From Pseudonocardiaceae bacterium (GTDB lineage: Bacteria > Actinomycetota > Actinomycetes > Mycobacteriales > Pseudonocardiaceae): DNA of 48,214 nt. The translations under genes and the position numbers were made by a program. Positions 8,605 to 16,405 of the stretch are shown one piece after another. Below the pieces are notes generated by a model. It was not told where the DNA came from, did not search any database, and saw nothing but the letters and a program-made list of their open reading frames with translations. The stretch is from positions 1 to 48,214 of the forward strand of contig WHSZ01000048.1 of the NCBI GenBank assembly GCA_009379845.1, given 5' to 3'. Position 1 is the stretch's first letter, and every line of letters starts with the position of its first letter.

Positions 8605-9645
8605 ATGAACAACTACCGGGTCGACGTGATCGCCGGCGACGGGATCGGACTGGAAGTCGTGCCGGCCGCCATCCGCTGCGTCGACGCGCTGGCGAAAAAG
8701 CACGAGTTCGCCGTCACCTGGCAACACCGCGAGTGGGGCTCCGAGTACTTCCGCGGGCACGGGCGGATGATGCCCACCGACGGCCTCGAGCAGCTGGCCG
8801 GTGCGGACGCGATCTTCCTCGGCGCGGTCGGCGTTCCGGACATCGCGGACACCGAGACGTTGTGGGGACTGCTGATCCCGATCCGCCGCACGTTCCACCA
8901 GTACGTGAACCTGCGGCCGGTGCGCACGCTGCCGGGGGTGGAAAGCCCGCTGCGCGGCGCCGAAGATCTGGACCTGGTGATCGTCAGGGAGAACGTGGAG
9001 GGCGAGTACTCGGAGGTCGGCGGGCGGACGTACCGGGGCCGCCCGGAAGAGTCCGCCGTGCAGGAATCGATCTTCACGCGCGCCGGGGTGGCCAGGATCG
9101 CGCGGTACGCCGCGGAGCTGGCTGCCTCCCGGAAGGGCGTGCTGACCTCGGCAACCAAGTCCAACGGGATCGTGCACACCATGCCGTTCTGGGACGAGGT
9201 GGTCGCCGAGAACGCCGGCGGTGTGCGGCTGGAGAGCGTGCTGATCGACGCGCTGGCCGCGCGGCTGGTGCTGCGGCCGACGAGCTGCGACGTGATCGTG
9301 GCTTCGAACCTGTTCGGCGACATCCTCTCCGACCTGGCCGCCGGGGTGGCCGGCTCGATCGGGGTGGCGCCGAGCGGGAACCTCAACCCGGAGCGGGAGT
9401 ACCCGTCCATGTTCGAACCGGTGCACGGCTCGGCCCCGGACATCGCGGGCCGTGGCGTGGCGAACCCGATCGGGCAGATGTGGGCGGGTGCCATGATGCT
9501 GGAACACCTCGGGCAACCGGAGGCCGCGGCCGAGCTGCGGTGGGCGTTCGAGGGTGCCCTCGCCGACGGGATCCGCACCGGCGATCTCGGCGGCACGGCC
9601 GGTACCGAGGAGTTCACCGACGCGGTGCTGCACCGGATGGTTTAA
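8605..9645 (+). CDS. tartrate / D-malate dehydrogenase (isocitrate-isopropylmalate DH superfamily)
   Basis: 346 residues, ATG at 8605 behind AGAGGAG. The beta-decarboxylating dehydrogenase fold is evident: IAGDGIG at the N-terminus, the substrate loop with LIPIRRTFHQYVNLRPVR, RENVEGEYSEVGG, TSATKSNGI, the metal-binding NLFGDILSDLAAG, and the NAD loop FEPVHGSAPDIAG. The FHQYVNLRPVR and VQESIFTRAGV segments match the tartrate dehydrogenase/D-malate dehydrogenase branch (TtuC/DmlA) rather than LeuB. Such enzymes oxidise and decarboxylate D-malate or tartrate to pyruvate or derivatives with NAD and Mn2+/Mg2+. It probably forms a unit with the TetR gene upstream. Residual LeuB activity is possible. 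Confidence 0.87.
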   Translation: MNNYRVDVIAGDGIGLEVVPAAIRCVDALAKKHEFAVTWQHREWGSEYFRGHGRMMPTDGLEQLAGADAIFLGAVGVPDIADTETLWGLLIPIRRTFHQYVNLRPVRTLPGVESPLRGAEDLDLVIVRENVEGEYSEVGGRTYRGRPEESAVQESIFTRAGVARIARYAAELAASRKGVLTSATKSNGIVHTMPFWDEVVAENAGGVRLESVLIDALAARLVLRPTSCDVIVASNLFGDILSDLAAGVAGSIGVAPSGNLNPEREYPSMFEPVHGSAPDIAGRGVANPIGQMWAGAMMLEHLGQPEAAAELRWAFEGALADGIRTGDLGGTAGTEEFTDAVLHRMV

Positions 9646-9675
9646 CGCGCTGCCCCTCGGGTATCGCTTCGAGCG

Positions 9676-9990
9676 ATGAGCACCGACCGCGAAAGTCTGA
9701 AGGCCTCGTTGTCCGCGCTGGACTTCCCGGTGAGCAAGGAAGCGCTGGTCGAGTACGCGGAGAAGCACGGCGCCGACCAGGACACGGTGCGCGCGCTGCG
9801 GGCCGCGCCGCTTGGCGACTACCAGAACGTCTCCGAGGTCCTCGGCTCCGTCCCGCTCGACGAGGGCCAGTCCAGCTCGGACAAGGCGCGGCAGCGGCGG
9901 CTGAACACCAAGGACGGCCTCGCCGAACAACACACCGAGACGCCCTCTAACCCGATCGTGGAGGAGCTGGGCGAGAACCGCGGCAGCTGA
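9676..9990 (+). CDS. DUF2795-domain small protein
   Basis: 104 residues. Residues 8-55 (SLSALDFPVSKEALVEYAEK, then VRALRAAPLGDYQNVSEV) match the DUF2795 pattern of short helical proteins common in actinobacteria, in which a seven- to eight-residue spacing of hydrophobics leads to a conserved Y-x-s-x-x-E/V end. The C-terminal half is polar and low-complexity. No function is established for the family. The ATG lies inside a perfect hairpin ATCGCT-TCG-AGCGAT (9663-9677) and lacks a ribosome site, which may limit translation or reflect a leaderless start. Confidence 0.75.
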   Translation: MSTDRESLKASLSALDFPVSKEALVEYAEKHGADQDTVRALRAAPLGDYQNVSEVLGSVPLDEGQSSSDKARQRRLNTKDGLAEQHTETPSNPIVEELGENRGS

Positions 9991-10014
9991 CCAGGTCGGC
10001 GAAGGAGGCTCGGG

Positions 10015-10557
10015 GTGTCCCAGATAGCGACCTGGGTACAGGCGGTCGGTAGCGCGGGCTCGCTGCTTGGTTTCGCCGCATACGTGTGGATCATGCTGCT
10101 GAACCGCCGAGACAGCGACGAGGTGAAGCGGGAGGAACAGGCCCAGAAGGTGGCCGCCTGGCTGGACGCCGGTTCCCGGCACGACTCCGAAGCCGAGTAC
10201 GTGGTCTGCGTGCACAACGGCGGCGCCGCACCGGTGTTCAAATGCCAGAGTGTCGTCACGGTCCCCGGCGATGAGTCGGACGAACGGGCGAACTACCTGC
10301 ACGTGGTCCCGCCGGGAGTGACGGCGGTGCACCCGTTCCCGATCGACGTCGGTGAGCTGGACGAGGACTCGTTGTACTCCTCGGCCGCGGTGCCCGCCCT
10401 GGAGTTCACCGACTCGTACGGCGCGCACTGGAAGCGGGACGACGAGGGCGTGTTGGTTCGGCTGGATCGACGTAAGGCCCGGCGGAGGCCGGGAGTCAGA
10501 CGCCAGTCCGAGGGGAGCCGAGCAGGGAACCGAACGCTGTGGGAACGCAGCGCCTGA
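10015..10557 (+). CDS. hypothetical single-span membrane protein
   Basis: 180 residues from GTG at 10015 behind GAAGGAGG. One N-terminal membrane helix is visible, about residues 8-26 (AVGSAGSLLGFAAYVWIML), followed by a charged segment RRDSDEVKREEQAQKVAAW. The soluble domain after it contains beta-rich sequence with YVVCVHNGGAAPVFKC, resembling the small 'nonspecific membrane protein with VxVxNxG' domains frequent in actinomycetes. The tail is Arg-rich. I do not recognise a named family. It sits between the DUF2795 gene and the acetoacetyl-CoA synthetase gene with no clear functional link. Confidence 0.65.
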   Translation: MSQIATWVQAVGSAGSLLGFAAYVWIMLLNRRDSDEVKREEQAQKVAAWLDAGSRHDSEAEYVVCVHNGGAAPVFKCQSVVTVPGDESDERANYLHVVPPGVTAVHPFPIDVGELDEDSLYSSAAVPALEFTDSYGAHWKRDDEGVLVRLDRRKARRRPGVRRQSEGSRAGNRTLWERSA

Positions 10558-10642
10558 CATGGTTCCCACCCCCACCCCCGGCTGTCGCGGATATGGCCGG
10601 CACACCTAGCCGCCGGGCACGACGATGGGTTAGGAACGGAGT

Positions 10643-12601
10643 ATGAGTGACGCTCCGGAACTGCTCTGGCAGCCCGATCCCGACCGCCCGACCACGATTG
10701 GCGCATTCCGCGATTGGTTGCGCTCGCAGCGTGGCATCGACGTGGCTGACTACCACGAGCTGTGGGAGTTCTCCACCAGCCGGCTACCGGAATTCTGGGG
10801 CGCGATCGCGGAGTTCTTCGACGTTCGCTGGCACGCGTCGCCGAGCGAGGTGCTGGCCGAGGAGGTCATGCCGGGCGCGCGGTGGTTCCCCGGCGGCACG
10901 CTGAACTACGCGGAGCACGCGCTACGGCCGGGTGCCGGAAAGGCCGACGAGGACCTCGCGGTGATCTTCACCCGGGAAGACGGCTTGCGCACCACGCTGA
11001 GCTACGGCGAGTTGCGGCGGCAGGTCGCCGCCGCCCGGTCAGCGTTGCGTGCGCTCGGCGTCCGGCGCGGTGATCGGGTGGCCGCGCTGTCCCCGAACAC
11101 GCCTGCCACGCTCATCGCGTTCCTCGCCACCGCCAGCCTCGGCGCCACCTGGTCGTCGTGCTCGCCGGACTTCGGGGTGCGCGCCACCGCGGACCGCCTC
11201 GTCCAGATCGAGCCGACCGTGCTGATCGCCGTGAACGGTTATGTCTACGGTGGACGGTCGCTCGACGTGCGGCCGACCGTGCGCCAGTTGCGGGATCAGA
11301 TCCCGTCGCTGCGGGCCACCGTACTGGTTGACTACGTTGGCGGGTTCCTGGACGGCACGCTGGACTGGGACGCCCTGCTCGCCGAGCACGACGGTGCGGA
11401 GCTGGAGTTCGAGCCGGTGGACTTCGATCATCCACTGTGGGTGCTGTACTCGTCGGGCACCACGGGACTGCCGAAGGGCATCGTGCAAGGGCACGGCGGG
11501 ATCGTCGTTGAGCACCTGAAGGTGCTGGCGTTGCACTGCGACGTCGGGCCGGGTGAGCGGCTCTTCTGGTTCACCACCACCGGCTGGATGATGTGGAACT
11601 TCCTGATCTCCGGGCTGCTGGTCGGCTCGACGATCGTGCTGTACGACGGCAACCCGGGACATCCGGACCTGAACACGCTGTGGCGGATGGCCGCCGATGA
11701 GGGCGTGACGTACTTCGGCACCTCCGCGCCGTTCGTGCAGAACTGCCTGAAGCAGCACCTGCGGCCGGGTCGCGAGTTCGACCTGTCCGCGCTGCGGGCG
11801 CTCGGCTCGACCGGTGCGCCGCTGTCCCCGGAAGGGTTCCAGTGGATCGCCGACGAGGTCAGCTCGGACGTGCAGATCTGCTCGGTGTCCGGCGGTACCG
11901 ATCTGTGCACGGCGTTCGTGGGGTCCGCGCCGGACGTGCCGGTGTGGCTTGGCGAGCTGTCCTGCGCGTCGCTTGGCGCGGCCGCGGCGGCGTACAGCGA
12001 GGCGGGCCAGCCGGTGCTCGACGAGGTCGGCGAGCTGGTGATCACCAAGCCAATGCCGTCCATGCCGGTGTTCTTCTGGAACGACCCGGACGGATCGCGG
12101 CTGCGCGAGGCGTACTTCGAGGACTTCCCGGGGGTGTGGCGGCACGGGGACTGGGTGCGGTTCACGCCGCGCGGCTCGGCGGTGATCTATGGGCGGAGCG
12201 ATTCCACGCTGAACCGCGGCGGGGTGCGGATGGGCACCGCGGAGTTCTACCGGGTGGTGGAGGGCTTCGAGGAGATCGCGGACTCCCTTGTGATCGACAC
12301 CACCAGCGCGTCCGAATCGGACGGCGAGCTGCTGTGTTTCGTGGTACTCGCGCCGGGCGTGACCCTCGAGGACGTTGAGCCGCGGATGCGGGCCGAGCTG
12401 CGCTCGGCGTTGTCGCCGAGGCACGTGCCGAACCGGTTCATCGTGGTGGACGAGGTGCCGCGCACCCTGAACGGGAAGAAGTGCGAGGTGCCGGTGAAGA
12501 AGATCCTCGCCGGCGCCGAGCCCGAGCGGGCGGTGAGCAAGGACGCGCTGGCCAACCCCGATGCACTGCGGCCGTTTCTGGAGCTGGCCCACGATGGCTA
12601 G
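10643..12601 (+). CDS. aacS: acetoacetate--CoA ligase (acetoacetyl-CoA synthetase)
   Basis: 652 residues, the usual length of AacS, start ATG behind GGAACGGAG. The N-terminal domain contains FWGAIAEFFDVRW and PGARWFPGGTLNYAEH, typical of acetyl/acetoacetyl-CoA synthetases. Adenylation motifs are present: the P-loop YSSGTTGLPKGIV, TTTGWMMWNF, the GSTGAPLSPEGF segment, SGGTDLC, and near the C-terminus YGRSDSTLNRGGVRMGTAEFY and the catalytic Lys in LNGKKCEVPVKKIL. It activates acetoacetate to acetoacetyl-CoA with ATP in the cytosol, feeding ketone-body, leucine or polyhydroxyalkanoate metabolism. It is monocistronic in appearance and is followed directly by the tRNA promoter. Confidence 0.93.
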   Translation: MSDAPELLWQPDPDRPTTIGAFRDWLRSQRGIDVADYHELWEFSTSRLPEFWGAIAEFFDVRWHASPSEVLAEEVMPGARWFPGGTLNYAEHALRPGAGKADEDLAVIFTREDGLRTTLSYGELRRQVAAARSALRALGVRRGDRVAALSPNTPATLIAFLATASLGATWSSCSPDFGVRATADRLVQIEPTVLIAVNGYVYGGRSLDVRPTVRQLRDQIPSLRATVLVDYVGGFLDGTLDWDALLAEHDGAELEFEPVDFDHPLWVLYSSGTTGLPKGIVQGHGGIVVEHLKVLALHCDVGPGERLFWFTTTGWMMWNFLISGLLVGSTIVLYDGNPGHPDLNTLWRMAADEGVTYFGTSAPFVQNCLKQHLRPGREFDLSALRALGSTGAPLSPEGFQWIADEVSSDVQICSVSGGTDLCTAFVGSAPDVPVWLGELSCASLGAAAAAYSEAGQPVLDEVGELVITKPMPSMPVFFWNDPDGSRLREAYFEDFPGVWRHGDWVRFTPRGSAVIYGRSDSTLNRGGVRMGTAEFYRVVEGFEEIADSLVIDTTSASESDGELLCFVVLAPGVTLEDVEPRMRAELRSALSPRHVPNRFIVVDEVPRTLNGKKCEVPVKKILAGAEPERAVSKDALANPDALRPFLELAHDG

Positions 12602-12607
12602 GGGGCT

Positions 12608-12637
12608 TTGAAGGCTCGCTCGCCGACTGTGTACGCT
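12608..12637 (+). promoter_or_regulatory. sigma70-type promoter of the tRNA-Ser gene
   Basis: TTGAAG (12608-12613) and TACGCT (12632-12637) are separated by 18 nt, placing transcription start near 12644, about 19 nt before the mature tRNA-Ser 5' end. It begins 6 nt after the acetoacetyl-CoA synthetase stop codon. Confidence 0.65.
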
Positions 12638-12662
12638 GTGCGGGCAGTGGCCGAAGGGCCCG

Positions 12663-12751
12663 GGAGGCTTCGCCTAGTCTGGTCTATGGCGCCGCACTGC
12701 TAATGCGGTTGGGGTTCACGCCCCTCCCGGGTTCAAATCCCGGAGCCTCCG
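12663..12751 (+). tRNA. tRNA-Ser (anticodon GCT)
   Basis: An 89-nt cloverleaf. The acceptor stem GGAGGCT pairs with AGCCTCC with discriminator G; the anticodon loop reads CTGCTAA giving GCT; the T arm contains GGGTTCAAATCCC; and a long variable arm (about TTGGGGTTCACGCCCCT) is the class II hallmark of serine tRNA. CCA is not encoded. It reads AGC/AGU codons. Confidence 0.93.
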
Positions 12752-12811
12752 CGAGATCCTCGTTACTCCGGGGATCACACAGCCGGTCTCAGCCGGCTGA
12801 CAACTGAATGG

Positions 12812-12884
12812 GCGCCCGTAGCTCAACGGATAGAGCATCTGACTACGGATCAGAAGGTTAGGGGTTCGAATCCCTTCGGGCGCG
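12812..12884 (+). tRNA. tRNA-Arg (anticodon ACG)
   Basis: A 73-nt cloverleaf. Acceptor GCGCCCG pairs with CGGGCGC, discriminator G; D arm contains GCTCAACGGATAGAGC; anticodon loop CTACGGA gives ACG, with A34 expected to become inosine; T arm GGGGTTCGAATCCCT. CCA is not encoded. It lies 60 nt after tRNA-Ser and probably shares its transcript. An IS481-type remnant begins 24 nt downstream. Confidence 0.95.
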
Positions 12885-12908
12885 CAATGTGATCTCTCAG
12901 GACATCGT

Positions 12909-13157
12909 TCACGCCTGTGTCTCGTCCTTGTTCCCGCGGTGTCTCTGTGGCTGGTAGTCCCTGGTGGTGTCCAGGGTGAGGTGTCCGATGAGTTCGCCGG
13001 TTTCCTCGATGATGATTCGGATGTTCCGGTCGCGGATGAGCATGAGCACTGGTGTGTGTGACCAGCGGTCGCCGATGCCGATGTGGTGTAGGCGACTGGC
13101 GTGGCGCAGGGTGGGCTTGCCGTCGCGGTCGACGCGGCCTGTGCGGACGCGGAAGTG
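12909..13157 (-). pseudogene. C-terminal remnant of an IS481-family transposase
   Basis: The minus-strand frame from about 13157 to the stop at 12909 encodes an 82-residue piece that matches the C-terminal end of IS481-type transposases: HFRVRTGRVDRDGKPTLR, then SRLHHIGIG, then a long segment ending LTLDTTRDYQPQ. The DDE catalytic core, the N-terminal HTH and terminal inverted repeats are all absent. The frame stays open upstream to 13301 but that part (Arg-rich, NVASSGRGEG) does not resemble a transposase and is probably flanking DNA. The fragment is therefore a decayed insertion left next to tRNA-Arg, a common integration hotspot. Confidence 0.8.
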
Positions 13158-13376
13158 TTCGCTGATCTGGATGCCCTCTCCGCGCCCTGAGGATGCGACA
13201 TTGATGCCAGTAACCCTCTGGCTAAGGGATTTTTGCCGCCTGGACCGGTTGACCAACGCCTCCACGTAACGCGCACGGCGCCAATCGCGACCCGGAAACA
13301 TGAGCCGCTGGCCACCGTCTGTTGAAGTCCGGATCAGCGCCCACGACGCTCTCTGGACGAATGCATCGGAGGGCTC

Positions 13377-13769
13377 ATGAACCGGGCCGCAGCGATCCTG
13401 TGCCTCGTCGCCGCGCTTGGCTTCGGAATCCCCGGTGTCTTCGGGATTCGATACTTCGCCGACACCGGTGACGTCTGGACCTTTATGGGATTCCCGACTT
13501 ACGGCGAGGGTCCGTTCGAGAACTGGGGGATCGAGACGACGCTTGGTCTACTGGTCGCGTTTCTGGTCGTCTGCACGGCAGAGCTCGTAGTGGCCGTGTT
13601 GCTCTGGTTTGGCCATCGGCTGGGTCTTGTTCTGTCCTTGGCACTGCTCCCGTTCGAGTTCCTGTTCTGGATCGGCTTCGCGCTTCCACTGGGATATGTC
13701 GTCGGCGTGGGGCGAGCGGTGTTGGGGATCGCGGGTTGGCGAGCCGGCCGAAGCAAACCCGCCCCTTAA
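13377..13769 (+). CDS. hypothetical four-span membrane protein
   Basis: 130 residues with about four hydrophobic helices: residues 4-24 (AAILCLVAALGFGIPGVFGI), 53-75 (LGLLVAFLVVCTAELVVAVLL), 80-96 (GLVLSLALLPFEFLFW) and 98-118. The loop between the first two carries charged and aromatic residues. No family is recognised. It is the first gene after the tRNA/IS remnant interval and is convergent with the LysR gene: its TAA stop overlaps the LysR TAA stop in the palindrome TTAA (13766-13769). Ribosome site: CGGAGGGC before ATG. Confidence 0.7.
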   Translation: MNRAAAILCLVAALGFGIPGVFGIRYFADTGDVWTFMGFPTYGEGPFENWGIETTLGLLVAFLVVCTAELVVAVLLWFGHRLGLVLSLALLPFEFLFWIGFALPLGYVVGVGRAVLGIAGWRAGRSKPAP

Positions 13770-14710
13770 AGAGGTTCGTCGTTCGAACGCGGCCGGGTTC
13801 CCGGCTGGATCCACCCGACGACGTGCTCCAGCTCCGCAACCAACGCCTCCGCTGGCAGGGGTAGGTAACCGTGCCTGCGGCGGAACACCCCGAATCGGCG
13901 CGGTTTCGAACCGCCGGGAACCGGCAACGGCCCGATGGTGCCGGCGGCGCGTTCCGGGGCGAACAACGGCTGCGGCATCACGGCGAGATGGCCGGCCTCC
14001 GCGATCAGCGACTTGACGGCCACGACCGAGCGGGTGACGACGCTGATGCTCGGCGGTTCCAACCCGGCGTCCCGAAACAGCTGCACGAAGGCGTCGTACG
14101 GCCTGGTATGCGGCGGCGGCATGACCCAGGGCACGTCGTGGAGGTCGGCGATGGTCAGCTGGTCCTTCTTACGTAGTGGGTGATCGGTGGCCGCCACGAT
14201 GGTTTCCCTGTCCTGCCACTTCAGGCTGCCGGTGAGGCTGACCTGATCGCTTTCCGGCAACCCGACACCGATCGCGATATCTATCTCGTAGTCGAGGAGC
14301 GCCTCGATCAGCTTGTCGTCCACCCCTTCGGTGATCTCCACCCGCAGGCCGGGTTGGCTGCGAAGGAGCCCCTTGATGGCCCGAGGGAGGACGTGCGTCA
14401 GCACCGAGCCGACGGCGCCGACCTTCAGCGTTCCGGTGCTGAGCCCGCGCAGCGTCCGGATGTCCTCAACGGCGCGTTCGGTCTCGGCCGCGATGAGGCG
14501 GGTACGCGGTTCGAGCGCGCGACCGTACGACGTGAGCGCCATTCCGGTGGTTCGTCGCTCGAACAGTGGCACACCAAGGTAGGTCTCCAACTGCCGAAGC
14601 GTCCTGCTCACCGCCGGCTGGGTCAGTTCGAGTGACGCCGCGGCTCGCCCGACGCTGCCGTGGTCGACGATCGCCAGAAACGCCGCTACGTGCCGAGCCT
14701 CGAGAGTCAT
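13766..14710 (-). CDS. LysR-family transcriptional regulator
   Basis: 314 residues. The winged HTH lies at residues 1-60 (HVAAFLAIVDHGSVGRAAASL, then LTQPAVSRTLRQLETYLGVPLFERR), followed by the LysR substrate-binding domain with GTLKVGAVGSVLTHVLPRAI and the usual two alpha/beta lobes. It is divergent from the benzoylformate decarboxylase gene with 95 bp between the two starts, the classic arrangement in which LysR activates the divergent operon in response to its substrate or product. An A/T-containing element AACTTATGGGTTT (14717-14729) in this gap is a candidate binding site. Confidence 0.9.
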   Translation of the reverse strand: MTLEARHVAAFLAIVDHGSVGRAAASLELTQPAVSRTLRQLETYLGVPLFERRTTGMALTSYGRALEPRTRLIAAETERAVEDIRTLRGLSTGTLKVGAVGSVLTHVLPRAIKGLLRSQPGLRVEITEGVDDKLIEALLDYEIDIAIGVGLPESDQVSLTGSLKWQDRETIVAATDHPLRKKDQLTIADLHDVPWVMPPPHTRPYDAFVQLFRDAGLEPPSISVVTRSVVAVKSLIAEAGHLAVMPQPLFAPERAAGTIGPLPVPGGSKPRRFGVFRRRHGYLPLPAEALVAELEHVVGWIQPGTRPRSNDEPL

Positions 14711-14805
14711 GCGTAGAACTTATGGGTTTCGCGACGTTTGTTCATGTCGGTGTGCTGGCGGCTCGGTCATGCTGTCCGCACCCGCGACGGCGAGGGGAGA
14801 CACCG

Positions 14806-16377
14806 GTGCCGAAGACCGTTCGCGAAGCCACCGTCGAGCAGCTGCGGTCCTTCGGGATGACCTCCATCTTCGGCAACCCCGGTTCGACCGAGCTGCCGAT
14901 GTTCCGGGACTTCCCGGACGACTTCCGCTATGTGCTCGGCCTGCAGGAGTCGGTCGTGCTCGCCATGGCCGACGGCTACGCGCAGGCCAGCAACGGTGCC
15001 GCGCTCGTCAACCTGCATTCCGCCGCCGGGGTCGGGCACGCGATGGGCAACATCTTCACGGCGTACCGCAACCGGACGCCGCTGGTGATCACCGCGGGCC
15101 AGCAGGCGCGCTCACTCATGGTCGGCGAACCATTCCTGTTCGCCGACCGGGCAACCGAGCTGCCGTTGCCGTACGTGAAGTGGAGCTGTGAACCGGCCCG
15201 CGCCCAGGACGTGCCGGCCGCCCTCGCGCGCGCCTACCGCACCGCGATGGCCGCACCGCGTGGCCCCGTCTTCCTGTCGATCCCGGTCGACGACTGGGAC
15301 CAGCCGTTGGATCCGGACCAGCCGCTGCCGGCGGGCGGTGTCCGCGCGGATGTGCGTGGCGATCCGGCCGCGCTTGGCGAGGTCGCCGCCGCGCTGGCCG
15401 GGTGCGAACGGCCCGCGCTCGTGGTCGGCGCCGGGGTGGACCGGGACGGCGCGTTCCACGACGTGGTGGCGCTCGCGGAGCGGCATCAGGCCAGCGTGTG
15501 GGCCGCGCCGGTGTCCGCCCGCTGCGGCTTTCCGGAGACACATCCGCTGTTCGCCGGCTTCCTGCCGGCGAGCAGGGACGGCGTCCGGGAACGGTTGACC
15601 GGGCACGACGTGGTCGTCGTCATCGGGGCGCCGGTGTTCACGTATCACGTCGAGGGACACGGGCCGCACCTCCCGCCGGGAACGGCGTTGTTCCAGCTCG
15701 TCGACGACCCGGCGACCGCGGCATGGACGCCGCTCGGGACGGCGGTGATCACCGGAGTCCGGATGGGCGTGCGAGATCTGCTTGCCGGACCGGAACCCGT
15801 GCACCGCGAGGCACCACCGGCGCGGGTGCGCCCGGAACGAGTGCACCACACCGAGTCGATTTCCGAAGCGCTGCTCATGCAGACGCTCGCCGAGCTCCGG
15901 CCAGCGTCCAGCATCGTCGTGGAGGAGGCGCCGAGCAGCCGGTCCGCGATGCAGGACCACCTGCCGTTCGATCACCCGGAGTCGTTCTTCACCACGGCGA
16001 GCGGCGGGCTCGGTCACGGCATGCCGGCCGCCGTCGGCGTCGCGCTTGCCCGGCCCGAGCGGCGAGTGATCGCGCTACTCGGAGACGGGTCGAGCATGTA
16101 CGCGATCCAGGCATTGTGGTCGGCAGCGCGGGAAGCGGCACCGGTGACGTTTGTGGTGGTGAACAACGGTGGCTACGTGGCTCTCGATCGCTTCGCCCAG
16201 CACTTCGGCGTCGACAAGCCGGTTGGCACCGCACTGCCGGGCATCGATTTCGCCGGCCTCGCAAGGGATGTGGGCTGCGCAGGCCGCACCGTACGACATC
16301 CGGACGAGCTCACCGCGAGCCTGCGTGACGCGCTCGCGTCGGCGGAGCCGTACCTGGTGGACGTGCACGTGACCTGA
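14806..16377 (+). CDS. mdlC: benzoylformate decarboxylase-type ThDP enzyme
   Basis: 523 residues from GTG at 14806 behind GAGGGGAGA; an earlier open frame has no similarity. Pseudomonas benzoylformate decarboxylase is 528 residues and uses Glu47, His70 and His281; here the matching residues are Glu48 (LQESVVLAMADGYA), His71 (LHSAAGVGHAMGN) and His281 (GAPVFTYH). The ThDP-binding motif is G426-D-G-S...N453-N454. It would decarboxylate an aryl-2-oxoacid such as benzoylformate to the aldehyde. The next gene, 28 bp on, is an MHS-type permease, and a LysR gene is divergent, so this looks like uptake plus decarboxylation of a 2-oxoacid. No aldehyde dehydrogenase follows it. Confidence 0.88.
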   Translation: MPKTVREATVEQLRSFGMTSIFGNPGSTELPMFRDFPDDFRYVLGLQESVVLAMADGYAQASNGAALVNLHSAAGVGHAMGNIFTAYRNRTPLVITAGQQARSLMVGEPFLFADRATELPLPYVKWSCEPARAQDVPAALARAYRTAMAAPRGPVFLSIPVDDWDQPLDPDQPLPAGGVRADVRGDPAALGEVAAALAGCERPALVVGAGVDRDGAFHDVVALAERHQASVWAAPVSARCGFPETHPLFAGFLPASRDGVRERLTGHDVVVVIGAPVFTYHVEGHGPHLPPGTALFQLVDDPATAAWTPLGTAVITGVRMGVRDLLAGPEPVHREAPPARVRPERVHHTESISEALLMQTLAELRPASSIVVEEAPSSRSAMQDHLPFDHPESFFTTASGGLGHGMPAAVGVALARPERRVIALLGDGSSMYAIQALWSAAREAAPVTFVVVNNGGYVALDRFAQHFGVDKPVGTALPGIDFAGLARDVGCAGRTVRHPDELTASLRDALASAEPYLVDVHVT

Positions 16378-16405
16378 CCAAACCGGTTGGAAGGAAGGGA
16401 CAACG

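Noticed and set aside
8359..10605. Very long minus-strand open frame across TetR, dehydrogenase and DUF2795 genes
   Set aside because: Antisense to three genes with clear motifs; the translated sequence is low-complexity (His/Arg/Gly-rich) without domains.
12812..12884. Phage or ICE attachment-site duplication of the tRNA-Arg 3' end
   Set aside because: No second copy of the tRNA 3' end was noticed within the window and no integrase gene is present.
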